Both the position numbers and the translations under genes were made by a program. Below are positions 11,929 through 20,574 of a stretch of 64,000 nucleotides of DNA, one piece after another. The notes below the pieces were generated by a model. The model was not told the DNA's origin and searched no databases. It saw nothing but the letters and a program-made list of their open reading frames with translations. Each line of letters begins with the position of its first letter. The stretch's first letter is position 1. The DNA comes from Myxococcales bacterium (GTDB lineage Bacteria; Myxococcota_A; Polyangia; Polyangiales; Polyangiaceae): assembly GCA_016794345.1 (NCBI GenBank), contig JAEUKE010000041.1, positions 42,718 through 106,717 of the forward strand, in the 5' to 3' direction.

Positions 11929-12555
11929 ATGGATCGCCGAGCCCTCCTCCTCGCCTTCTCCGCCGCCGCTCTGTGTCTCGCCACCGGTTGCGCCTCGTAC
12001 GTGCCGGTGACCCAGGAGCTCCGGAACGAGCACCACCTGAGCGCAAACGACCTCTCGAACCTGCAGTTCTACAACTCCGACACGATCACGCTCCGCCGCG
12101 AGCTCGAGCGCGGTGATCGGGAGGTCACCGGCGCGCACAAGCTCCGCGTGATCGCCGGCAAGCAGATCGAAGAGGTCGTGATCGCCGAGCACACGCCCGG
12201 CGTGATCGTCGGGGTGAGCGAAGGCCTGCTGCGCGTGAGCTTCGAGGAAGGCACCTTCCTCGAGTTCGGTGTCTCGGGCCCCGAGCCGATCTCCGAGCCC
12301 CTCGTTGCGCGGGGCGGCTTTGCCGAGCCGCCGGATCCGTTCCCGGCCGACACGCGCCGCGACCCACGCGAGCTCCGGCCCTTCCTCACGGGCTCGGGCA
12401 ACTACTGGCTGCTGACGGACGGCGGCGCCGTCACCTTCCAGGGCAAACGCTACGAAGCGGTAGGAGCCACGACGCGCGCGCACCTCGTCATCAGCACCGA
12501 GTCGCTCGACGAGGTCGAGGAGGAGAAGACGGTCCTCAAGGGCCGACGCCTCTAG
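11929..12555 (+). CDS. Uncharacterised lipoprotein, paralogue B of a tandem pair
   Basis: The 208-residue paralogue of the preceding gene lies 32 bp downstream on the same strand. Its signal ends ATGC and is followed by YVPVTQELRNEHHL, NLQFYNSDTITLRREL and FEEGTFLEFGVSGPEP, all shared with its neighbour. The two differ mostly in the signal peptide and in the Pro-rich segment near residue 145. Both stop immediately after the same motif (TVLKGR). Co-transcription is likely. The function is unknown; the pair may form a hetero-oligomer or be differently specialised copies (inference). Confidence 0.82.
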   Translation: MDRRALLLAFSAAALCLATGCASYVPVTQELRNEHHLSANDLSNLQFYNSDTITLRRELERGDREVTGAHKLRVIAGKQIEEVVIAEHTPGVIVGVSEGLLRVSFEEGTFLEFGVSGPEPISEPLVARGGFAEPPDPFPADTRRDPRELRPFLTGSGNYWLLTDGGAVTFQGKRYEAVGATTRAHLVISTESLDEVEEEKTVLKGRRL

Positions 12556-12670
12556 CAGGCATCTTGGGGGGGTGGCGTCGGTTGCGCTCCTTCAGCCGGT
12601 CGACAGCCCGGCCGTTCCCATCGCGCGCCGATCGAGGTCACGCGCACCGGACGGCATGGACGGCGCGCGA

Positions 12671-12754
12671 CTCCGCCTGCTCTCGTGGGTCGGCTGTCTG
12701 GTGGTCCTGACGCGGCCGGCGATGAACTGGGGCGACCCACGAGAGCCGTCGGAG
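12671..12754 (+). ncRNA. Bridge-RNA-like hairpin upstream of the IS110 transposase
   Basis: Arms 12679-12692 (GCTCTCGTGGGTCG) and 12733-12746 (CGACCCACGAGAGC) are perfect complements over 14 bp. The stem continues with CTCCG at 12671-12675 against CGGAG at 12750-12754 after a 3x3 internal loop. The apical loop is 40 nt (12693-12732). It sits about 80 bp before the transposase ATG, where IS110-group elements encode the bridge RNA that guides recombination. The RNA assignment is inference from position and structure; neither target nor donor guide loops were matched. Confidence 0.4.
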
Positions 12755-12833
12755 CCAAAAGAAGTGACGTCCTCCGAGCTCGGCGGCGACGATCGAGTTT
12801 GCACATCTGAACTCGTCACCGAAGGAGGACGCC

Positions 12834-13898
12834 ATGGATCGGTCTATCGGTCTCGATGTGCATGCGACAAGCACGACGCTCGCGGTCGTGGGCCCGAGCG
12901 GCAGGAGGCTCAAGACAGCTGTCAGCGAAACGACGGCAAGGCGCTGTTCGAGGCGCTGAAGACGATCCCGGAGCCAAGACACGAGTACTTCGAAGAGGGG
13001 ACTCAAGCGGAGTGGCTGTTTCAGATTCTGAGGCCGCATGCAGCCGAGGTGGTGGTCGCCAAGGTGGAGAGCAGCCGCGGCCAGAAGAGCGACGCGAAGG
13101 ACGCGTTCGGACTCGCGGAGCTCTTGAGGACCGGCAAGATCGGGACGCGCGTGTTCAAGGACGTGGGCGCGTTCGCGACGCTGCGCGATCTCAGTCGCCT
13201 GTACTCGATGCTGCGCGACGACGTGGTGCGGACGAAGAATCGCATCAAGAGCCGCTATCGATCGCGTGGCGTGGTAACGCCGGACGGCGACGTGTACGCC
13301 TCGAAGCATCGGGCGAAGTGGCTCAAGACGCTCACGCCCGGGAAACGCCTCGTCGCGGAGAAGCTGTACGACGAGCTCGACAAATAGAGCGAGCTCAAGG
13401 ACGCAACCGAGGACGCACTGGTCGAGGAATCGCGCCGGCATCCTGCGGCCAGGATCCTCGCGACCTGTCCCGGGTCGGTCCGATTCGCGCGGCGCAGATG
13501 ATGGCGATCGTCTTCGCGCCACACCGCTTTCGAACGAAGCGGCAGCTCTGGGCCTACTGCGGGCTCGGGGTCGTGACGCGGTCGTCATCGGACTGGGTCC
13601 CGGGCTCGAAGAAGGGCGAGTGGCTCCGCGCACCAGTGCAGCTGACTCGCGGCCTCAACCTGAACCACAACCACCTCGCCAAGGCGATCCTAAAGGCGCC
13701 GCGACAACCGTGATCACGAAGCGCACGTCGGAGCTCGCCGGCGACTACCAGCGACTCGAGATGAACGGCACCAAGCCCAACCTCGCCAAGCTCACTATCG
13801 CCCGCCGCATCGCGGTCATCTTGCTCGCGGTCTGGAAGACCGGGGAGGAGTACGACCCGAAGGAGCACAGGAAGCAAAAGCTCAGCCTCGCCTCGTAG
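12834..13898 (+). pseudogene. IS110-family transposase (DEDD), broken by three frameshifts and one stop
   Basis: The ATG at 12834 has GGAGG ahead and begins MDRSIGLDVHATSTTLAVVG, the IS110 start with its first catalytic Asp. Later family blocks are FEEGTQAEWLF, KSDAKDAFGLAELLRTGKI, and the C-terminal IS116/IS110/IS902 part (GPIRAAQMMAIV, QLWAYCGLGVV). The protein can only be read by changing frame three times, each explained by loss of one base: near 12930 (AACGG to ACGG), near 13474 (within GGGGTC) and near 13695 (AAGGGCGCC to AAGGCGCC). In addition CAG appears to have become TAG at 13385-13387. Restored length would be about 355 residues, normal for the family. Confidence 0.88.
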
Positions 13899-14382
13899 AT
13901 GGGCCGTCCGTCTGGACGGACGAGCTCCACGATCGACACCACCGAAGGCGAGCACGGTTCGAGGATGAGCATCCATCAGCAGACTGGTCCCGATCGCGAT
14001 CGGAGTCCCGGCTAGCAGGCTATGCCCCCTCGGAGTTGCCGAACGAAGCCATGGCCCCAAGAGGCCTACACAGAAGGATGGTTCCCGCCCTTTGGGCGAG
14101 AGAACAGAGCTGCTTCCATCTCGCTGACGACGTCGATCACAACGATCTCGTCATGAAGGACGTCACGCCGAGCGACGCCGCCAGCGGTCTCATGGCGACC
14201 CGCTCGGAGCCGGAACGCGATCTCAGAAAGCCCCCTCTCGCGACTGGAACCCGACGCCCGACGACAAGGGTCGAGGCGAGGCGGGCGGGTGCGCCTTGAC
14301 ATCGACCCCCACAGAAGGCTGCGAGAAAACGGTCCGAAGAGAACCGAGCAGGGGCTGCCCACCCCACCCTCGCTTCGCTCGG
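13899..14382 (+). other. Noncoding stretch after the IS110 remnant
   Basis: No credible gene is seen. Short open frames here have neither ribosome sites nor a consistent third-position bias. The stretch probably includes the right end of the insertion sequence. Confidence 0.5.
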
Positions 14383-14481
14383 GATCCCCTCCCAAACGTG
14401 GCGCTGCTCGCGCCATGCCCTTCGGGCCGCAGCGCCTGACAGCGTTGCTCATGGCGCGAGCGCGCCACGTGGGAGGGGATC
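14383..14481. repeat. Long imperfect inverted repeat (32 bp paired, 32-nt loop)
   Basis: Arm 14383-14417 and arm 14450-14481 are complementary over 32 bp, interrupted only by a two-base (AA) and a one-base (T) bulge in the left arm. The left arm starts GATCCCCTCCC and ends GCTCGCGCCATG. The loop is 14418-14449. Partial pairing continues outside (CTCGC near 14369 against GCGAG near 14492). No T-tract follows, so it is not a simple terminator; a REP/BIME-like unit, a MITE remnant or a cruciform site are options. Confidence 0.75.
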
Positions 14482-14585
14482 GACGCCGCGAGTAACGATG
14501 GATAGATTGGTGCGATGCGCGGCCGCCTCGAAGACCAGACGTCGATGGTGATGCTGATGACGCTCGAGAGCCGGGTGCTGCTCCC

Positions 14586-17201
14586 CTATTTGAGACATGC
14601 GGTCAGCATCACGGAGACTCGTTGCCTACCGCCGCTCGCAACCAGATCGTTCCGGCCGTCGCCGTTGAAGTCCCCCGTCACGACCCTCTGAGTCTGGTAC
14701 TCGGCCCCGTACTCGGCAGGGGGCCCGAACCCACCGTTGCCGTCGCCCAGGAGCACCCCGACCGCTCCGCCGCCGAAGCCCGCCGCCATGGCGAGGTCAG
14801 GCGCGCCGTCACCGTTCAAGTCCGAGCTGACCATCGCCATCGGGCCAAAGACGGTTGGCACGGTGCCCGCGCTGCTGAAGATGCCCGCGCCGTCATTGAT
14901 GAACAGCTCGACGACGTGGTTTGCATGGCTGGCCGAAGCGAGATCCGTGTCGCCGTCTCCATCGAAGTCTCCAGCAGCGATCCCATAGCTGCTGTCAGCG
15001 ACCGCCGCGTAGTCGATGCGGGACGCGAACGTTCCGTCGCCCGCCCCGGGGAAGACACTGACGATACCGCCTTCGACGCACGAGACCGCAGCGTCCAGGA
15101 TACCGTCGCCGGTCAGATCCTCGAGTACGACCTCCGTCGGCGTCGCGCCGGTCGTGTACAGCGTCGCGACCTGAAGGGTGCCGTCTCCCTGGTTGAGGAA
15201 GACCGCAACCTTGCTCGACCCCTGAAGTAGGGTGACGACATCGAGCGAGGCGTCCCCATCGAGATCGCCGAGCGCGATGGCAGACGGTACGCTTCCTACG
15301 CCCGCGGGGTAGCTCGCCGCCATCGTGAGGCCGCCGACGCCGTCTCCGAGCCGCACGTCGACGGTGCCCGTCTGCAAGTGCCCCGAGACGACGTCGGGAA
15401 CACCATCCCCGCTCAAGTCGCCGGCCGCCACCGCGAATCCCGGCCAGTCGACGGCGTAGGTCCCGGACACGCTCAGCAGACCCGTCCCGTCGTTCTCGAG
15501 CATGTTCATCTGCCCGGCGAACCCATCCAGCGAGATGAGGTCGAGATCTCCATCTCCATCGAAGTCTGCTGCGGCGACGCTCGTCGGCTGCCCCCCCACC
15601 TGCGTCGAGAGCGGGGCGATCAATCCCCCCGCGCCGTCCCCCAGAAGGATCTCCATCACGCGCTTGGCCGCGCTCACCATCCCGACGTCCGGCGCTCCGT
15701 CACCGTCGAGATCGGCTGTCAAGATCGACGTCGCCTCGGCCTGGGTCCAGATGGTCCCGACCGCCAAGAGCACGCCAGCGCCATCATTGCGGAACACCTG
15801 CAGCCCGTCGTCGATGCCCACGACCAGATCGCGATCCGAGTCGCCATCCAGATCGGCGGACTCGATCGAGCCGGTGACCATCGCTGCCGGGTATCCGACG
15901 GGCGCCGCAAAGGTAGCGTCCCCCTGATTGTAGAGCACACCGACCGCGGTCCCGTGGGTGAAAGCGAGATCGGGACGACCGTCTCCGTTCAGGTCAGAGG
16001 CGACCATCGAGACCGAGGTCGTGGCCGTGGGGTAGTCCACCTTTGGCGCGAAGCTTCCACTGCCGTCGTTGACCAAGATGCTCGCAGTCGAGCCGAGCGC
16101 GTTCAGCGAGGCGAGATCGACGTCCCCGTCGCCGTCGAGGTCGGCGCTGACGACTTCGAGGGGCGCAGCGCCGACCACCAGATCGACCTTCGGCGAGAAG
16201 GCGCCCGTGCCGAGCCCCAGGAGGATGCTGACACTCGCGCTGCTTTGGTTCGCTACCACGACGTCCGGGATACCGTCAGCATTGAAGTCGGCGATGCTCG
16301 GGGCTCGAGGGCTCGTCGCCGTCGCGTAGTCACCGCCGATCGCGAAGGTGCCGTCTCCGTTGTTCAGCAGGACGCCCACCTCGTTGTCGAGCGGCTTGGC
16401 GACCACGAGATCGAGATCGCCGTCCATGTCCAGGTCCGCGCTCTCGACGCCGAGGGTGCTGCCCACCGCGTACGACGGCCCGTCCGCGTAGGTCCCAGCA
16501 CCCAGTCCCCGGAATATCTCCACCCGGCTCTCGGTCGCGACCGCGACGTCCAACGCGCCATCCGCGTCGAAGTCGCCGACAGCAGCGGACGTCGGCACGT
16601 CTTGAGAGACCAGCCGGGGTGGCCCCGGTAAGCCGACGAAGCCGCTGCAGACGGTGAGGCATTCTCCGTCGATGCAGGCAGCGTCAGGCCCGCAGTCGAT
16701 GGGGTTGCCGCCGACGCAGACGCCGGCCTCGCACGCGTCGGTCTGGGTGCATGCGTCGTCGTCCGAGCAGGCGGTGCCGTCGAGCGGGAGGTGAGTGGGC
16801 GCACCTTGATCGCAGACTCGCTCGGTGCACGCGTTGCCGTCATCGGGAGGCAGATCCGCGTCATCCGCCAGCGCCTGCTCGGCTCCTTGGCCATCGCATT
16901 GCAACCCTCGGCAGTCGCCCGGAGTCGGATCAGGCAGCGAGGTCCCCGCAGGCAGCAGTTCGAGAACGCACGCGCCCTCGGTGCACGCGTACGCCACGCA
17001 CCGGCTCGGCGCGACAGGGCAGTCAGCGACAACCGCGCAAGCCGCATCCCCGCCGGTCGTGCTGGTGCCGGCGCCCGCTCCACCTGAGCCATCGGGACCG
17101 TCATCCCCACAGGCGAGGCCCCCGAGGCCTATGGTGCAAAGCAGAAACCAGCTCGACACGGGGGGTTTCGTCGACTTCCAAGCGGACGAGAACAAGAGCA
17201 T
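14586..17201 (-). CDS. FG-GAP/VCBS repeat lipoprotein with 14 calcium-loop repeats
   Basis: The protein (about 871 aa) has a lipoprotein signal ending GGLAC, a Gly/Thr linker and a cysteine-rich segment of roughly 115 residues. Fourteen repeats follow, each with a calcium-loop core such as DFDADGALDVAV or DLDGDGDVDLAS. Repeats of this FG-GAP type form blades of integrin-alpha-like propellers; fourteen is exactly two seven-bladed propellers. An outer-surface binding or adhesion role is inferred. GTG 17219 is a possible earlier start, but ATG 17201 puts the hydrophobic signal closer to the N-terminus. Neither has a clear ribosome site. The gene is isolated between decayed sequence and the inverted repeat. 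Confidence 0.85.
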   Translation of the reverse strand: MLLFSSAWKSTKPPVSSWFLLCTIGLGGLACGDDGPDGSGGAGAGTSTTGGDAACAVVADCPVAPSRCVAYACTEGACVLELLPAGTSLPDPTPGDCRGLQCDGQGAEQALADDADLPPDDGNACTERVCDQGAPTHLPLDGTACSDDDACTQTDACEAGVCVGGNPIDCGPDAACIDGECLTVCSGFVGLPGPPRLVSQDVPTSAAVGDFDADGALDVAVATESRVEIFRGLGAGTYADGPSYAVGSTLGVESADLDMDGDLDLVVAKPLDNEVGVLLNNGDGTFAIGGDYATATSPRAPSIADFNADGIPDVVVANQSSASVSILLGLGTGAFSPKVDLVVGAAPLEVVSADLDGDGDVDLASLNALGSTASILVNDGSGSFAPKVDYPTATTSVSMVASDLNGDGRPDLAFTHGTAVGVLYNQGDATFAAPVGYPAAMVTGSIESADLDGDSDRDLVVGIDDGLQVFRNDGAGVLLAVGTIWTQAEATSILTADLDGDGAPDVGMVSAAKRVMEILLGDGAGGLIAPLSTQVGGQPTSVAAADFDGDGDLDLISLDGFAGQMNMLENDGTGLLSVSGTYAVDWPGFAVAAGDLSGDGVPDVVSGHLQTGTVDVRLGDGVGGLTMAASYPAGVGSVPSAIALGDLDGDASLDVVTLLQGSSKVAVFLNQGDGTLQVATLYTTGATPTEVVLEDLTGDGILDAAVSCVEGGIVSVFPGAGDGTFASRIDYAAVADSSYGIAAGDFDGDGDTDLASASHANHVVELFINDGAGIFSSAGTVPTVFGPMAMVSSDLNGDGAPDLAMAAGFGGGAVGVLLGDGNGGFGPPAEYGAEYQTQRVVTGDFNGDGRNDLVASGGRQRVSVMLTACLK

Positions 17202-17435
17202 GGAGAGGACGTCGTGCACGTTCTGTACCGGCGAAAACGGGCGTCAGAACGCGGGATTTTCGGTCGCATCGTGCAATGGGTTGCGCGCAACGCCTCGCGT
17301 GCTGCGATCATCGCGCGGGCGCCTGCAGGCGAGCCGCTGCTATCCGGCGACTGCTCGCAACGATCCCCCTCCCGGCCCCTCATGAAATCACAGGTCGCTG
17401 CGCCAGGCCTCCGGAGCACAGAAGGATAGGGCGTT

Positions 17436-18000
17436 CATTTCGCAATCGCAGGCGGCGCAGTCGGAAGCTCCTCTGGAAGCGGGGAGGGGCCTCGCCTCGA
17501 GCCCAGCTCCGCGCTCGGCGCACCGCGCGCAGCGCCAGCACCGGCACGACGGCGACAGCGCCGAGCGCGCGACCCCGGTCGACCGCGACCTGCGTGTCGA
17601 CCAAAGGTGAGGCGACGAAGGGCGGACACTCGCTTCTTCCCGAAGGACCTCGTTCCTAGCGAAGCGGCCGGGTGGGTTCGGCGTGATGAGCTCGGCCATC
17701 GCTGCGGCGGGGCATGACTCAGGCCGGTAGACCCACGAGGTCCCCGAGACCGCCGCCACCTGCGCCGCGCTGCGCGTCGGCGTCCCTGCTCACACCGGAG
17801 CAGAACGCGCAGCATCAGCTCGATCACGCCCGTGAGCTGCGTGAGCTTGAGCGCGGGCGCCGTGTCGCCGTTGACGAACTTGACCTCGGCCGGCGCGGTT
17901 CCGCCGGCGTCGGGCTCGCCCGGCGAGTTCATGATGTTCTGCGCGATCACGCAGAGGAACGCCGCTCCGCTCCGGCAGTGTCGAAGGCTGGCCCCACTGG
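17436..18000 (-). pseudogene. Decayed gene remnants in several frames
   Basis: Three adjoining leftward stretches have the strong third-position G/C bias of coding DNA but lie in different frames. The first, from about 18000 to 17810, includes VIAQNIMNSPGEPDAGG and LKLTQLTGVIELMLR. The second, to about 17610, includes VSGTSWVYRPESCPAAAMA. The third, to about 17500, includes VDTQVAVDRGRALGAVAVV. They look like one gene broken by frameshifts, but I do not recognise the family, and parts could be chance. The surrounding interval 17202-18102 otherwise holds no convincing gene. Confidence 0.3.
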
Positions 18001-18102
18001 CCGCGGGCGAGGGTGTTTTCTCGGGACTTTCCGAGGGAGGGAAGATTCGGCTTGCCGCGCCGTACTAGCGCGCCAAGATCCGCCGCCCCCAAGGAGCCCC
18101 CC

Positions 18103-18534
18103 ATGAATTTTCTGAAGCTCGCCCCCGTCGCCCTCGCCTCCCTCGCCCTCCTCGCCGGCTGCAAGGGCGGCCCCGAAGGCACCTACAAGCTCGACAAAGA
18201 GTCGATGAAGACGGCCATGAAGGCCGAGATCGAGAAGATGCCGAAGGAGCAGCAGGCGGGCGCCGAGCTCGGCATGGCCATCATCGAGATGATGGACATG
18301 ACCATCGAGATCAAGTCCGACGGCAAGTACGAGGCGAAGACCTCGATGCCCGACCTCATGGGCAAGGACAAGGAAGCGAAGAAGGAAGAGACGGAGAGCG
18401 GCGACTGGAAGGTCGAGGGCGACAAGATCACCCTCAAGGGCAAGAAGGACCTGACCTGCAAGTTCGACTCGTCCAAGATCGAGTGTGAGGGCGACAAGAA
18501 GGGCGCTCCCTCGCTCGTCTTCAAGAAGTCCTGA
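18103..18534 (+). CDS. Small lysine/glutamate-rich lipoprotein, 143 aa
   Basis: AAGGAG precedes the ATG at 18103. The signal ends LLAGC, followed by a hydrophilic domain: GPEGTYKLDKESMK, a Met-rich amphipathic stretch (GMAIIEMMDMTIEIKSDG) and a beta-rich end (GDWKVEGDKITLKGK, DLTCKFDSSKIEC) whose cysteines could form a disulphide. This pattern resembles small lipocalin-like myxobacterial lipoproteins, but no named family is certain. It is followed by a strong terminator, so it is probably a well-expressed monocistronic gene. Confidence 0.85.
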   Translation: MNFLKLAPVALASLALLAGCKGGPEGTYKLDKESMKTAMKAEIEKMPKEQQAGAELGMAIIEMMDMTIEIKSDGKYEAKTSMPDLMGKDKEAKKEETESGDWKVEGDKITLKGKKDLTCKFDSSKIECEGDKKGAPSLVFKKS

Positions 18535-18560
18535 AGCAACGCGCCTCGCACGCAACCAAG

Positions 18561-18594
18561 AGGGCCCTCCCCGCGGAGGGCCCTTTCGCTTTTG
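18561..18594 (+). terminator. Rho-independent terminator after the small lipoprotein
   Basis: A perfect 10-bp stem AGGGCCCTCC / GGAGGGCCCT (18561-18570 and 18575-18584) has a CCGC loop and is followed by TTCGCTTTT. It lies 27 bp after the stop at 18534. Confidence 0.88.
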
Positions 18595-18611
18595 TGGCGC
18601 TGGTCTCTTGG

Positions 18612-19802
18612 TCAGGACCGACCGGGCGTGGCGCGGAACAACGTGCCACTGCCCTCGGCGCGGTACGCCGCGACGCTGGCGGGCACGAACGCGCTCTCGC
18701 CGCTGCGCAACGTGACGGAGGTCGCCCCCGAGAGGACGACCTCCCCCTTCGCGCAGAAGACGATCTCCGCGCTCTCCACCTCGGCGACGATCGCGCCGTC
18801 GGTCACCTCGATTCGCGAGAGCTCGAAGTCGGGAGCGGAGGTCCGGTACGCGTGGACGCCCGCGCGCACGACCTCGGGCTTGACCAGCTCGGGGCCCACT
18901 GCGTCGAAGTCGAGCACGGCGAGCAGCTCCTCCACGTCCACGTGTTTGGTCGTCAACCCGCCGCGCAAGACGTTGTCCGAGCTCGCCATGATCTCGATGC
19001 CCACACCGCGGAGGTAAGCGTGCAGGTTGCCGGCGGGCAGGAAGATCGCTTCGCCGACGGCGAGCTCGACGTGGCGGAGCAGGAGCGAGGAAACGACGCC
19101 CGCGTCCCCCGGATAGCGGTGTGCGAGGGTCGCAGCCCAGTGGTAGGCGCGTGCGTGTGGGCCGCCGTCCTTCGCCCGCTCGCGCGCCGCCGCCCCGACC
19201 GCCTCGACGAGCGGTGCGCGGTGCTCGTCCGCGAGCCGCATGAGCGCTTCGAATGTGTCCTTCAGCGGGGTGCTCGACGATCGCAGGAGCGTGAGGATCG
19301 GCTCGAGGTGCGGGACGCCGAGCGCGGTGAGCACCTCGAGCGCCTCCGGGTGCTCGCGGAAGCCGGACAGCGCCTCGAAGGGCTCGAGCGCGCAGAGGAG
19401 CTCGGGCTTGTGGTTGGGATCCTTGTACACGCGGTGCGAGGCGGAGAGCGGAATGCCCGCCCGCTCCTCGCGCTCGAAGCCCGCCTTGGCTCGGTCGAGG
19501 CTCGGATGGGCCTGGAGGCTCAGCGGCTCCTCCGCCGCGAGGACCTTCATCAAGAACGGCAGGCGCGTCCCGAAGCGCGAGAGGACGCGCTCGCCGAGGT
19601 GATGCTCCGGCGCCTCCTCGATCAGGTGGACGAGCGAGCGACCGCCGTGCGCCTGCGCGAGCTTCGACGGCGCGAGCGGGTGAGCGCCCATCCACAGCTC
19701 GGCCTGGGGCTCGGCCGCAGGCACCTCGTGTCCACGGAGGGACGCGATCGCGGAGCGCGAGCCCCACGCGTAGGGCATGACGGGGCAGTCCAGAAGAAAC
19801 AC
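18612..19802 (-). CDS. manA: Mannose-6-phosphate isomerase, class I
   Basis: The 396-residue product interconverts mannose 6-phosphate and fructose 6-phosphate, feeding GDP-mannose and glycan synthesis in the cytoplasm. Zinc-ligand motifs of type I enzymes are present: Q97 and H99 in LQAHPS, E134 in DPNHKPE and a His in NLHAYL, followed by GIEIMASSDNVLRGGLTTK. The GTG start at 19802 precedes the expected N-terminal block LLDCPVMPYAWGSR; a later ATG would cut that block. The C-terminal cupin part ends normally. It is divergent from the lipoprotein at 19897 and converges on the terminator of the small lipoprotein. Confidence 0.93.
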   Translation of the reverse strand: MFLLDCPVMPYAWGSRSAIASLRGHEVPAAEPQAELWMGAHPLAPSKLAQAHGGRSLVHLIEEAPEHHLGERVLSRFGTRLPFLMKVLAAEEPLSLQAHPSLDRAKAGFEREERAGIPLSASHRVYKDPNHKPELLCALEPFEALSGFREHPEALEVLTALGVPHLEPILTLLRSSSTPLKDTFEALMRLADEHRAPLVEAVGAAARERAKDGGPHARAYHWAATLAHRYPGDAGVVSSLLLRHVELAVGEAIFLPAGNLHAYLRGVGIEIMASSDNVLRGGLTTKHVDVEELLAVLDFDAVGPELVKPEVVRAGVHAYRTSAPDFELSRIEVTDGAIVAEVESAEIVFCAKGEVVLSGATSVTLRSGESAFVPASVAAYRAEGSGTLFRATPGRS

Positions 19803-19896
19803 GTGTCTCGACTGTAGCTCGGCGTGACCGCGGCAGCACCCTTCCGACGCGTAAGGGCCAGTCACCAGCCCGTTTCGTCCTCGTCTGGAGGACGAC

Positions 19897-20574
19897 ATGA
19901 GACTCTCGATGATGACGCCGGCCCTCTTTCTGTTGGTGGGGTGCGGGCACGGCGCGATGGGACAAGCCGTATTGTCGGATGGCTGCCGGGCGGAGGACTC
20001 GGCCTGCGAGAAGCGAGGATTCGAAGCGCCGATCGCCGTCGGCGCGACGGTGGAGCCCGAGGTCCGGATCGATCTGCGAGGGAGCGGCGCACCGGCTGCG
20101 CATTTCACCGCGGTGGGGGACGACGTCATCGTCGCCGACCGCGGCGTCCTGCGCGGCAAGGCCGCGGGTGTGGCGGCGGTGCTCCTGCGTACCGACAGCG
20201 GGACGGTGCTCGACTTCTTCCATGTGTGGGTCAAGGCGCCGACCCACCTCAAGCTCTTCCAGCTGGCGCCCGCGGGGAGCACCGAGGCGATCACGACGCC
20301 TCTCGAGCTGCTCGAGGGTGAGAGCGTCCGGCTCTCGGCCAGCCTCTTTGGTGATGGGCAACCGCTCGCCGGACGAGCCGACCAGGAATGGACGATCGAC
20401 AGGCCCGTGGTGGCCGTGCTCGGCGAGGGCCGCTCGGATCGGCGGCGGCTCGTCGCGCTCGAGCCCGGCCGGACGACGCTGCGTGTGCGTTCGCTCGATC
20501 AGACCGCGTTCGTCGAGATCGTGGTCCACGCCGCGTATCCCGGCTCGCTCGCCAAGACCGAGGTGAAGAAATGA
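19897..20574 (+). CDS. Uncharacterised lipoprotein with Ig-like features, 225 aa
   Basis: GGAGGA precedes the ATG at 19897. The signal has lipobox LLVGC and is followed by a Cys-containing segment (DGCRAEDSACEKRG). The remainder is beta-rich and reminiscent of bacterial Ig-like (Big) domains, for example GRTTLRVRSLDQTAFVEIVVH and GKAAGVAAVLLRTDSG. I cannot name a function. Its stop overlaps the start of the next gene (ATGA), so the two lipoproteins are co-translated, and they share the Ig-like closing style. Confidence 0.8.
   Translation: MRLSMMTPALFLLVGCGHGAMGQAVLSDGCRAEDSACEKRGFEAPIAVGATVEPEVRIDLRGSGAPAAHFTAVGDDVIVADRGVLRGKAAGVAAVLLRTDSGTVLDFFHVWVKAPTHLKLFQLAPAGSTEAITTPLELLEGESVRLSASLFGDGQPLAGRADQEWTIDRPVVAVLGEGRSDRRRLVALEPGRTTLRVRSLDQTAFVEIVVHAAYPGSLAKTEVKK

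Larger units (their letters stand above)
12671..13898 (+). mobile_element. Decayed IS110-family insertion sequence (minimal extent)
   Basis: The interval spans a long hairpin in the noncoding left part and a broken IS110-type transposase. IS110 elements lack terminal inverted repeats, so exact ends cannot be read; the element may start near 12560 and run past 13898. A CCTTGACATCGACCCCCAC stretch near 14294-14312 resembles the 3' ends of such elements but this is only an impression. The element is dead: four disabling lesions are described under the transposase. Confidence 0.6.

Noticed and set aside
12572..12833. Open frame leading into the IS110 transposase
   Set aside because: No ribosome site or family match; it covers the hairpin region, and the transposase has its own ATG with GGAGG.
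14036..14299. An 87-codon open frame downstream of the IS remnant
   Set aside because: No homology, no ribosome site and poor codon bias.
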